Made by a program: the position numbers and the translations under genes | The notes under the pieces: generated by a model | The model's database searches: none | What the model was told of the DNA's origin: nothing | Seen by the model: the letters and a program-made list of their open reading frames with translations, nothing else | Shown: positions 1-7,012 of the stretch, piece after piece | Numbering within the stretch: position 1 is the first letter of the stretch | Layout: the number at the start of each line of letters is the position of its first letter | NCBI RefSeq assembly: GCF_001270965.1 | Contig: NZ_LGIA01000079.1 | Span: 1 to 32,793 of the forward strand | DNA: 32,793 bases | Direction: 5' to 3' | Source of the DNA: Sunxiuqinia dokdonensis | Lineage (GTDB): Bacteria; Bacteroidota; Bacteroidia; Bacteroidales; Prolixibacteraceae

Positions 1-799
1 TGGAAAAGGCCAGCGTGCCTTCACTTCCGGCCAGCAGCTTGCACACATTGATTTTTTTGCCGTTGCCAGTAAACGGATCGGTTTCCAGCAAGATATCAAG
101 GGCATAGCCATTGTTGCGGCGCAGCACTTTGGGGTCGGGATATTCGTTTCGAATGCTTTTCTGGTTGGCCGGATCGGAGAGTGATTCCTGCAGGTTCTGG
201 TAGATTTTGGTCTCCAGGCTGTTCGGGTCGCCGGAACACTTGGTCTGAAACGCTTCAGTCGTCAATTCACGAAAAACAACCGACGAGCCATCAGCCAAAA
301 GACAGTCGGCTTCGAGCAGATGGTCGCGGGCACTGCCATAAATCAAGGAATGCAGTCCGCAGGAATTGTTGCCCACCATGCCGCCAATGCAGCAGCGGTT
401 GGCCGTTGATGTTTCCGGGCCATACTGCAACCCATGTGGCGCCAAAAACTGGTTCAACTCAGCCAGGTTCACGCCCGGTTCAACCACAACCCATCGTTCT
501 TCAGCATTAAAATCAAGAATGCTGTTCAGGTATTTCGAAACATCAACCACAATTCCCTTCCCCACAACCTGTCCGGCCAGCGATGTGCCACCAGCCCGGG
601 GAATCACCGAAGTTTGGTGCTTGCGCGCAAAAGCAATAATCTTGCGGAGATCGTCCTTTGACTTGGGTTTGCATACGGCCTGTGGAATTTCGCGATACGA
701 AGAAGCATCAGTCGCATAGATAATTCGCTGCACATTGCTGGTGTACACTTCGCCTTCTAGCGATTGCTTCAGAGCATAAAACGGGTCGGTTTCTTTCAT
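1..799 (-). CDS. FAD-binding oxidase, GlcD/D-lactate dehydrogenase type (5' part only)
   Basis: The frame is open on the minus strand from an ATG at 797-799 to the window edge, giving 266 residues starting MKETDPFYALKQSLEG. It reads as an FAD-binding PCMH domain: VIPRAGGTSLAGQVVGKGIV (pyrophosphate loop), VVEPGVNLAELN and GGMVGNNSCGLHSLIYG are typical of glycolate oxidase GlcD and FAD-linked D-lactate dehydrogenases. In Bacteroidota such proteins are often about 950 residues, with an Fe-S cluster domain after the flavin part. That part would lie outside the window, so the exact substrate (D-lactate, glycolate or another 2-hydroxyacid) cannot be stated. The gene diverges from pta across a regulatory region. 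A lactate-oxidising role would fit beside acetate-forming genes, but this is inference. The family call is firm; the substrate is open. Confidence 0.88.
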   Translation of the reverse strand, partial: MKETDPFYALKQSLEGEVYTSNVQRIIYATDASSYREIPQAVCKPKSKDDLRKIIAFARKHQTSVIPRAGGTSLAGQVVGKGIVVDVSKYLNSILDFNAEERWVVVEPGVNLAELNQFLAPHGLQYGPETSTANRCCIGGMVGNNSCGLHSLIYGSARDHLLEADCLLADGSSVVFRELTTEAFQTKCSGDPNSLETKIYQNLQESLSDPANQKSIRNEYPDPKVLRRNNGYALDILLETDPFTGNGKKINVCKLLAGSEGTLAFS

Positions 800-822
800 A
801 GTCAAATGAATTTCGGGCAAAA

Positions 823-830
823 CAAAAATA
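823..830 (-). promoter_or_regulatory. Putative -7 promoter element for the FAD-linked oxidase
   Basis: Read on the minus strand the site is TATTTTTG, a full match to the Bacteroidota -7 consensus TAnnTTTG. Eighteen nucleotides further upstream lies TTTA, three of four matches to the -33 element TTTG. The start codon is 24 nt downstream, giving a short leader. No start-site mapping is available. Confidence 0.42.
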
Positions 831-957
831 TCAATTTATTTTGGTGACTAAAAAGCCTTGGCCATTTGCTGCTGCCGAATTGCACAATTGGGTGCCTTTT
901 CAATCGAAAAAAAAACGGAGCGATTTTATGAATTTCTTAAAGTAGCAGCCAAAATAA

Positions 958-971
958 TGCAATCGATTGCA
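958..971. promoter_or_regulatory. 14-bp perfect palindrome, LacI-family-like operator candidate
   Basis: TGCAATCGATTGCA is a perfect palindrome and fits the general LacI/GalR-family operator pattern TGNAANCGNTTNCA with its central CG. It lies in the divergent region, about 130 bp from the oxidase promoter and 105 bp upstream of the putative pta -7 element. No LacI-family regulator gene is in the window, so the regulator is unknown. Confidence 0.45.
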
Positions 972-1015
972 AGTACGGTGGTTTTGTTTGGCTAAGTGGA
1001 GCATTACAAAGCTAA

Positions 1016-1037
1016 TATTTGTCAGGATTGACAAATA
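1016..1037. promoter_or_regulatory. Dyad TATTTGTCA-GGAT-TGACAAATA, possible Crp/Fnr-type site
   Basis: Two perfect 9-bp arms are separated by GGAT. The core TTGTCA-N4-TGACAA resembles operators of the Crp/Fnr superfamily, although its arm spacing is not identical to the classical FNR or CRP sites. It sits 38 bp upstream of the putative pta -7 element, a typical position for an activator. It is too AT-rich and lacks the following T-run expected of a terminator. Confidence 0.4.
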
Positions 1038-1075
1038 ATTAACCGGTTCGGGGGATTTAAACACGTTATTTTAGC

Positions 1076-1083
1076 TACTTTTG
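1076..1083 (+). promoter_or_regulatory. Putative -7 promoter element for the pta operon
   Basis: TACTTTTG matches TAnnTTTG fully. The -33 region at the expected distance (GATT) is poor, which is consistent with dependence on an activator at the dyad just upstream. If this is used, the pta mRNA has an unusually long leader of nearly 200 nt. That leader includes a small inverted repeat, TACCAG at 1141-1146 with CTGGTA at 1162-1167. Confidence 0.4.
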
Positions 1084-1287
1084 CATTTTGAATCTTTTAC
1101 CCAATAGTTAGAAATCTTAAACTTTCGGTTTAAACAGCCGTACCAGATAACAATGTCGCAGCTGGTAAGGGTTTGGGTGAAGGAAAAAGGTAGCAGAAAA
1201 GATCGTTGGTGTGCCATTTTTTCTTTGTGAAAGCAGAAAGAGTGAATCATCAGTACATATAAAATAAACCAGAAAAGTTTTTTTCGA

Positions 1288-2292
1288 ATGAAATTACTTG
1301 AACGTGTTATCAAAAACTCGCAGAGCTATCAAAAACGGATTGTGCTCCCGGAAGGGACAGAACCACGGACTTTGAGAGCTACGGAAATTATCTTGAATGA
1401 AAATATTGCCCGGATTATTTTATTGGGAAATCCGGTAGAAATTATGCAGGCAGCCGAAGAATGTGGTGTGAACATTAAAGGAGCTGTCGTGATTGATCCC
1501 AAGACAGATGAACGTCGGTCGCGGTATGCTGACCTGATGGTAGAAATCAGAAAATCGAAAGGCCTAACCAAAGAAGCGGCGCTAGATTTATTGAACGATC
1601 CGCTGGTGTTTGCTCCGATGATGATTAAAAGTGGCGATGCCGATGGCGAAATTGCCGGTGCGGTCAATGCCACCGGCGATGTGTTGCGGCCCGCTTTTCA
1701 GTTTGTGAAAACCTTACCGGGCGTGAGTGTGGTTTCCGGCGCTTTTCTCATGTTTATGAACGATCCGCACTTTGGGCACGATGGCATTTTGGTATTTGCC
1801 GACTGTGCTGTGATGCCCGATCCGACAGAGCGCGAGTTGGCCGAAATAGCTGTGACAACAGCTAAAACCGCCAAAGCCATTGTGGGTATGGAACCCCGCG
1901 TAGCGATGCTCAGCTTTTCAACCAAGGGAAGCGCCCAGCACGAGCGGGTAGACAAAGTGGTGAACGCCACCCGGATTGCCAAAGAAATGGCGCCTGATTT
2001 GAAAATTGATGGCGAATTGCAGCTCGATGCAGCTTTAATTCCCGAGGTGGCCAAATTAAAAGCACCCGAAAGCGAAGTGGCTGGTCGCGCCAATATCCTG
2101 GTATTCCCGGGTTTGGAAGCTGCCAATATTGGTTATAAACTGGTGCAGCGACTGGCAAAAGCCGAAGCCATTGGCCCGGTTTTGCAGGGCATGGCCGCTC
2201 CAATCAATGATTTATCGCGTGGTTGCTCGGTGAGCGACATCGTTAATATGGTAGCAATTACCTCCAACCAGGCTGCTGCCTCGTTCGAATAA
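1288..2292 (+). CDS. pta: Phosphate acetyltransferase
   Basis: Converts acetyl-CoA and phosphate to acetyl phosphate and CoA in the cytoplasm; with acetate kinase it yields ATP. The 334 residues match the short single-domain Pta class. The N-terminus LPEGTEPRTLRA is followed by SGDADGEIAGAVNATGDVLR (about 113-132), the active-site region MLSFSTKGSA (near 208-217) and the C-terminal NILVFPGLEAANIGYKL, all conserved in Pta. The long N-terminal regulatory half of the E. coli enzyme is absent, as expected for this class. The ATG at 1288 opens directly into the conserved region, and no better in-frame start lies upstream. It is the first gene of a tight cluster: the next gene starts 11 nt after the stop, and ackA follows. 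Acetyl-CoA specificity is favoured over butyryl-CoA because a separate Ptb is encoded further on. Confidence 0.95.
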   Translation: MKLLERVIKNSQSYQKRIVLPEGTEPRTLRATEIILNENIARIILLGNPVEIMQAAEECGVNIKGAVVIDPKTDERRSRYADLMVEIRKSKGLTKEAALDLLNDPLVFAPMMIKSGDADGEIAGAVNATGDVLRPAFQFVKTLPGVSVVSGAFLMFMNDPHFGHDGILVFADCAVMPDPTERELAEIAVTTAKTAKAIVGMEPRVAMLSFSTKGSAQHERVDKVVNATRIAKEMAPDLKIDGELQLDAALIPEVAKLKAPESEVAGRANILVFPGLEAANIGYKLVQRLAKAEAIGPVLQGMAAPINDLSRGCSVSDIVNMVAITSNQAAASFE

Positions 2293-2303
2293 ATAAAATT
2301 AAA

Positions 2304-3284
2304 ATGGCTAGTGAAGTGATTTATGAACCAATTGAAGAATTTGGTTTAATTAAGAAAAAGGTTTCCAGGGCGTTGTTCTCAAAAATTGGGATCGTTGGCT
2401 GCGGGCTTGTTGGACAAAACATTGCCCGGGTCGCCAGCTTCTATGGAATTGAAGTGGTTTTTATTGAAGTCAGCGAAGAAAAAATCCGCGATGCCTATCG
2501 CAACATCGAAAAAATTCTTGATCATCGAATCGAACATTGGGGCTTAACCCAGAGCGAAAAGCGGGCTATCCTTTCCAGAATAAAAGGAAGCCTGGATTAT
2601 AAGGATTTGGCTGGCTGCGATTTTGTGGTCGAATCCATTCGTGCGGTTAATCGAGGAGGCAAAATTAAGGAGCGTAAGAAAATCTTCCGAAAAATCGAAG
2701 AGGTAGTCGATCGCGATTGCATTATTGGCACCAACTCAACCACCATTATTATTACTGAGCTTTCTTCGGAAATGAAGTATAAGGATCGCTGTGTCAGTTT
2801 CCACTTTTCAGTTTCATCGCGCGAAGCCCGGATTATGGAAGTGGTTAAAGGATTATATACTTCCGATGAATCGTACGCAAAGGTTTGTCAGTTTGTGAAG
2901 TTGATCAACCGGAAAATCATTCCAGTAGAAGAATCGGCTGGATTGGTCAGCGTGCGCCTTTTTGTGGTTCTGCTGAATGAAGCCTGTGAAATTTTGATGG
3001 AAGGCGTAGCCACAATGGAAGACATTGATACCACCATGAAAATTGGCCAGGGAATGCGCCTGGGGCCTTTCGAAGTGGCTGATAAGATGGGGCTGGATAA
3101 AATTGTGCGTTGGATGGAAAACATTTATACCGAGTTTGGCGATGTCCATTTCAAACCGTCACCCATTATCAAACGGTTGGTACGGGCCAAGCAATTGGGC
3201 ATATCAACCGGAAAAGGTTTCTATGAGTATGACGAAGAAGGCAATCGGATTGTAAACAGTGGGAACACTTCAGCCATTTGCTAA
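2304..3284 (+). CDS. 3-hydroxyacyl-CoA dehydrogenase family protein with an altered active site
   Basis: 326 residues with the two-domain layout of 3-hydroxyacyl-CoA dehydrogenases: an NAD-binding Rossmann domain with GCGLVG at 32-37, then a C-terminal helical domain ending in LGISTGKGFYEYD. The family normally oxidises 3-hydroxyacyl-CoA, or reduces acetoacetyl-CoA, with NAD(H). The catalytic Ser (S145), His (H167 in SFHFS) and Glu (E179 in MEVV) are present. The conserved Asn of the usual V-N-R-L motif is not: the sequence is SVRLF with Val at 217. The normal HFFNPVP stretch is also changed to HFSVSSR. The gene lies between pta and ackA (gaps of 11 and 35 nt), so it is very likely cotranscribed with acetate fermentation genes. 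No thiolase or crotonase is in the window, so a full butyrate pathway is not shown here. The family is certain; the reaction is uncertain. Confidence 0.85.
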   Translation: MASEVIYEPIEEFGLIKKKVSRALFSKIGIVGCGLVGQNIARVASFYGIEVVFIEVSEEKIRDAYRNIEKILDHRIEHWGLTQSEKRAILSRIKGSLDYKDLAGCDFVVESIRAVNRGGKIKERKKIFRKIEEVVDRDCIIGTNSTTIIITELSSEMKYKDRCVSFHFSVSSREARIMEVVKGLYTSDESYAKVCQFVKLINRKIIPVEESAGLVSVRLFVVLLNEACEILMEGVATMEDIDTTMKIGQGMRLGPFEVADKMGLDKIVRWMENIYTEFGDVHFKPSPIIKRLVRAKQLGISTGKGFYEYDEEGNRIVNSGNTSAIC

Positions 3285-3319
3285 ATAAAAAATAAAATCT
3301 CAACGAAAATATTGAAGGA

Positions 3320-4528
3320 ATGAAGATTCTGGTACTCAACTGCGGAAGCAGTTCGATTAAATATCAACTTTTTAACATGGACGACCAGCTTGTGGTGGCC
3401 AAAGGAGGGGTTGAAAAACTGGGCATGAAAGGCTCATTTTTGAAACACAACCATGAGGATGGCAGGCAAATTGTTTTTGAAGGCGAAATTTTAGACCACA
3501 AAAGTGGGATTGAATATATTCTGGGTGTTTTAACCAGCCAAAAGTATGGTTGTCTTAAAAATCTCGAAGAAATTGATGCCGTTGGTCACCGCGTGGTTCA
3601 CGGAGGTGAATATTTCCATGCCAGTGAGCTGATTAACGACGAAGTGATTGAAGCACTCGTGAAATGTACCGACCTGGCTCCACTGCACAATCCGCCTAAC
3701 CTGAAAGGGATCAATGCCATGGAAGAGCTGATTCCGGGAATTCCACAGGTGGGCGTTTTCGACACTGCTTTTCATCAAACCATGGAACCTCAATCGTACA
3801 TGTATGGAATTCCTTACGTGCTCTACGAAAAGTATAAAATTCGCCGCTACGGATTTCACGGCACCAGCCATCGTTATGTTACCAAACGGGCTTGCGAGCT
3901 GCTGGGCCGCGACTTCGAAAGCCAGAAAATTATTTCCTGCCACCTCGGAAACGGCGCCTCAGTTGCTGCCGTGAAAGATGGCAAATCGTTCGATACCAGC
4001 ATGGGATTTACTCCGTTGGAAGGCCTGGTCATGGGAACCCGCTCCGGAGATCTGGATATTGGTGTGGCCACCTACATCATGGAGAAAGAAGAATTGGGCA
4101 TCAAGTCAGCCAGCACTTTATTTAATAAGCACAGCGGAATGCTTGGCTTGTCCGGTATTTCGTCGGACATGCGCGAGATTGAGGACGCCAGCGCCAAGGG
4201 CAACGAACGGGCCAAAATGGCTTTGGATATTTATAATTATAAGGTGAAGAAATATATCGGTTCCTACATCGCAGCGATGGGCGGACTGGATATTTTGATT
4301 TTGACCGGTGGAATTGGCGAAAATGCCGACACGACCCGGTTCGGAGTAGCCAGCGGGCTCGAGTTTCTGGGCATTCACCTGGATGAAGAAAAGAATAAAG
4401 GTTTTCGTTCCGAAGGAATCATCAGTACCGACGATTCACCTGTAAAAATTATGGTTGTGCCAACAAATGAAGAATTAATGATTGCACTCGACACCGAAAA
4501 GAAAGTTCGTGAACTTACCAAATCGTAA
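3320..4528 (+). CDS. ackA: Acetate kinase
   Basis: Transfers phosphate from acetyl phosphate to ADP, giving acetate and ATP, and completes the Pta-AckA route. The 402 residues are the usual AckA length. Visible ASKHA-family signatures are VLNCGSSSIKYQLF at the N-terminus, GHRVVHGGEYF with the substrate-binding Arg, YGFHGTSHRYV with the catalytic-region His, CHLGNGASVAAV, GLVMGTRSGDLD and ILTGGIGENAD. All expected residues seem intact. It is the third gene of the pta cluster and is followed by a strong hairpin terminator, so the operon appears to end here, before the second acyl-phosphate module. Confidence 0.97.
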   Translation: MKILVLNCGSSSIKYQLFNMDDQLVVAKGGVEKLGMKGSFLKHNHEDGRQIVFEGEILDHKSGIEYILGVLTSQKYGCLKNLEEIDAVGHRVVHGGEYFHASELINDEVIEALVKCTDLAPLHNPPNLKGINAMEELIPGIPQVGVFDTAFHQTMEPQSYMYGIPYVLYEKYKIRRYGFHGTSHRYVTKRACELLGRDFESQKIISCHLGNGASVAAVKDGKSFDTSMGFTPLEGLVMGTRSGDLDIGVATYIMEKEELGIKSASTLFNKHSGMLGLSGISSDMREIEDASAKGNERAKMALDIYNYKVKKYIGSYIAAMGGLDILILTGGIGENADTTRFGVASGLEFLGIHLDEEKNKGFRSEGIISTDDSPVKIMVVPTNEELMIALDTEKKVRELTKS

Positions 4529-4587
4529 GTATTTAAAGCGCTAAAATCGTAATCCGAAAGTTCAGGATTAAAAATATTTTCCGATTG

Positions 4588-4625
4588 ACATCCGATGCAG
4601 TACTGTGTCGGATGTTTTGTTTTTC
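4588..4625 (+). terminator. Rho-independent terminator after ackA
   Basis: ACATCCGATGCAG and its complement CTGTGTCGGATGT form a nearly continuous stem of about 12-13 bp (with two G-T pairs) around a very short loop, followed by TTTTGTTTTT. It lies 60 nt after the ackA stop and separates the pta-ackA cluster from ptb-buk. Confidence 0.8.
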
Positions 4626-4652
4626 AGGGGTTTAAAAACATTTTTTTAGATT

Positions 4653-4660
4653 GATATTTG
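4653..4660 (+). promoter_or_regulatory. Putative -7 promoter element for ptb-buk
   Basis: GATATTTG matches TAnnTTTG except at the first base, and TTTA lies 18 nt upstream as a partial -33 element. It falls right after the ackA terminator and 53 nt before the ptb start, where a promoter is expected. Confidence 0.35.
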
Positions 4661-4712
4661 TTCCGTAAATTCAACTGTTCTTATTGTATTTTCACCACTG
4701 TAAAACGAAAGA

Positions 4713-5618
4713 ATGAACGCTAAACACTTAGCCGATCTGATTTTGATCGCGAAAGATCGTCCCAAACAACGCATGGTGCTTGTAAACGGTGTGGACGGTC
4801 ACAGCATTGAGGCTGCTGAGCAAGCCCGTCGCCTTGGCATTGTTGATGTGACTTTAACCGGCGATCAAAGCCAAATTGAGACCACCTGTAAGGGGCATGA
4901 GATTGATGCCAGTCATTTTGAGATTGTTCATGCCGAAACCCCGGAGGATGCTGCTTTGGCAGCTGTCAGGCTAATTCAGGAAGGAAAGGCCAGCTTGGTG
5001 ATGAAAGGCTTAATCAATACAGATAAATACATGCGGGCCATTTTAAACAAGCAGTTTGGCTTGGTTGTGCCTGGTGGCCTACTGACGCATGTTTCGCTGA
5101 TTGACAATCCGGCTTATCACAAGTTGTTGATTGTGACCGATGTGGCCATTATTCCCTTTCCAACGCTGGCTCAAAAGGAAATCATGATCCGGTATTTGAT
5201 TGAGGTGGGGCAGAAGTTGGGAATTGCCCGGCCCAAAGTGGCCATGATTGCGCCCACCGAGCAAATCATCGAATCGATTCCGGCTTGCGCTGATGCGGGC
5301 CAACTGAAACAAATGGCCCTTGACGGACATTTTCCGGGCGGCTTGGTTGACGGGCCTATGGCGCTCGATGTGGCGCTTGATAAAGAATCAGCCCAAATTA
5401 AAAACATTCAGTCGGAAGTGGCCGGCGATGCCGACTGCCTGCTCTTTCCAAACATCGATTCGGGTAATGTTTTCTATAAAACCAATACCCGACTTTGCGG
5501 CTCAGAGCAAGCAGCGGTGGTTGTGGGAGCCAAGGTGCCGGCCGTTTTATCGTCGCGCGGCGACAGCGCCCAAACCAAATTGAACTCCATTGTTTTGGCC
5601 ACCTTAATGAGTCGTTAG
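4713..5618 (+). CDS. ptb: Phosphate butyryltransferase (phosphate acyltransferase)
   Basis: Converts butyryl-CoA, or branched acyl-CoAs such as isobutyryl- and isovaleryl-CoA, with phosphate to the acyl phosphate. The 301 residues match the Ptb length and are clearly distinct from the Pta at 1288. Recognisable stretches are LVMKGLINTDKYMRA, GGLLTHVSLIDNPAYHKLL, DVAIIPFPTLAQK, FPGGLVDGPMALDVAL and CLLFPNIDSGNVFYK. The stop is one base away from the buk ATG, so the two are cotranscribed and probably translationally coupled. With no butyryl-CoA synthesis genes nearby, the natural substrate may be branched acyl-CoA from amino-acid degradation; that is inference from context. Confidence 0.93.
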   Translation: MNAKHLADLILIAKDRPKQRMVLVNGVDGHSIEAAEQARRLGIVDVTLTGDQSQIETTCKGHEIDASHFEIVHAETPEDAALAAVRLIQEGKASLVMKGLINTDKYMRAILNKQFGLVVPGGLLTHVSLIDNPAYHKLLIVTDVAIIPFPTLAQKEIMIRYLIEVGQKLGIARPKVAMIAPTEQIIESIPACADAGQLKQMALDGHFPGGLVDGPMALDVALDKESAQIKNIQSEVAGDADCLLFPNIDSGNVFYKTNTRLCGSEQAAVVVGAKVPAVLSSRGDSAQTKLNSIVLATLMSR

Positions 5619-5619
5619 C

Positions 5620-6711
5620 ATGAACAATGAATACCGAATATTAGCCATCAATCCCGGATCAACCTCCACCAAGTTTGCCGTGTATTATAACGAAGAATGC
5701 AAACTGAACCGGACCTTGCGTCATTCCATCGACGAATTGTCAAGCTACACAAGCATTTTGAAGCAATTCGACTACCGCAAAGGGATGATTATTGACGCCT
5801 TGATGGAAGAAGGTTTTGAGGTGGACAGCCTGAAGTATATCATTGGGCGGGGCGGGCTGACCTACCCGCTGGAATCGGGTGTTTACCTGGTCGACAACCT
5901 GATGCTGAAACATGCCAGTGAAGGCGTTTACGGGCAGCACGCCAGTAACCTCGGTCCGCTCATTGCCGATTTTATAGCTAACCAAATTCCGGGGGCAAAA
6001 GCCTACATCGCCGATCCGGTGGTGACCGATGAGTTGGATGAAATCGCCCGAATTACCGGACATCCTGCTTTTGAAAAGCGATCCATATTTCATGCGCTCA
6101 ACCAAAAAGCAACAGCCCGATTACATGCCCGGAAAGTTGGTCAGGATTATGAATCGCTGAATTTGATTGTTGCGCACCTGGGCGGCGGCATTTCTGTGGG
6201 CGCGCATAAGAAAGGTCGGGTAGTGGATGTCAACAATGGACTGGATGGCGACGGGCCTTTTAGTCCAGAGCGTAGTGGCGGACTACCAACCGGACAAATG
6301 ATCGACTGGTGTTTTGACAGCGGGATGACCAAGGACGATGTTCGTCGCATGGTGGTTGGCGAAGGAGGCTTTGTGGCTTATCTGAAAACAAACAATGCCA
6401 AGGAAGTGGAGGAAATGGCCCGGCACGGAAACCAAAAAGCCAGCTTGATTCAGGATGCCATGGGCTATCAGGTGAGCAAGTCGATCGGCGAAATGGCGGT
6501 CGTGCTGAATGGAAATGTGGATGGAATTCTGTTGACAGGCGGAGTCGCTTACAATCAATACCTGACTGATTTTATAGAAAATAAAGTTGGGTTTTTAGCA
6601 CCTGTTTTTGTTTACCCCGGCGAAGATGAACTGGACGCCTTAGCTCGTAATGCCTTGCGTGTGGCCCGCAACGAAACACCGGCAAAAACCTACAATCCGA
6701 AAATGCCTTGA
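5620..6711 (+). CDS. buk: Butyrate kinase
   Basis: Makes ATP and butyrate (or branched-chain acids) from the acyl phosphate supplied by Ptb. The 363 residues have the butyrate kinase form of the ASKHA fold: INPGSTSTKFAVY (phosphate loop), GRGGLTYPLESGVYLV, GQHASNLGPLIAD, HALNQKATAR, AHLGGGISVGAHKKGRVVD, GDGPFSPERSGGLP and ILLTGGVAYN. These separate it from acetate kinase, which is encoded at 3320. The start follows the ptb stop after one base. No clear terminator was found after it; a run of T at 6748-6753 lacks a good stem. Confidence 0.95.
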   Translation: MNNEYRILAINPGSTSTKFAVYYNEECKLNRTLRHSIDELSSYTSILKQFDYRKGMIIDALMEEGFEVDSLKYIIGRGGLTYPLESGVYLVDNLMLKHASEGVYGQHASNLGPLIADFIANQIPGAKAYIADPVVTDELDEIARITGHPAFEKRSIFHALNQKATARLHARKVGQDYESLNLIVAHLGGGISVGAHKKGRVVDVNNGLDGDGPFSPERSGGLPTGQMIDWCFDSGMTKDDVRRMVVGEGGFVAYLKTNNAKEVEEMARHGNQKASLIQDAMGYQVSKSIGEMAVVLNGNVDGILLTGGVAYNQYLTDFIENKVGFLAPVFVYPGEDELDALARNALRVARNETPAKTYNPKMP

Positions 6712-7012
6712 TCAACACCTGTCGAGGGTAAATTGCTCAATTTTGCTTTTTTCTGCTCAAATCAATGGGGGCGATGTGAATCGGCATTGCTACCACCAAT
6801 CAACCTTTTGAATAGAAGGATGCTAAATTCGCTGCAAGAATTTGAATTCATCCGAAATCTGCCGGCCAAACAAAAAGAGTTTTTCAAGATTCATCGTTGC
6901 CTGTCGGTCATGAGGGGTAAGTATTCCGAAGAAATTGTATATTTAAGGAATTCTTGTCGTTTAGAAATAAGGAATTGTTTTCGGATTCTACTAAAAAACA
7001 GAAAGAAGAACG
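6712..7012. other. Intergenic region upstream of the APC permease
   Basis: About 300 bases with no convincing gene. A frame of 101 codons (6733-7038) runs into the permease start, but its product is low in recognisable content and it overlaps the better-supported gene. TATATTTA at 6938-6945 is one base from the -7 consensus and may serve the permease; its -33 region is poor. No strong hairpin was seen. Confidence 0.5.

Larger units (their letters stand above)
800..1287. other. Divergent intergenic region between FAD oxidase and pta
   Basis: No credible gene lies in these 488 bases. They hold the promoter candidates and two dyads listed separately, plus the long presumptive pta leader from about 1090. 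Small reading frames here have no recognisable content. Confidence 0.7.
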
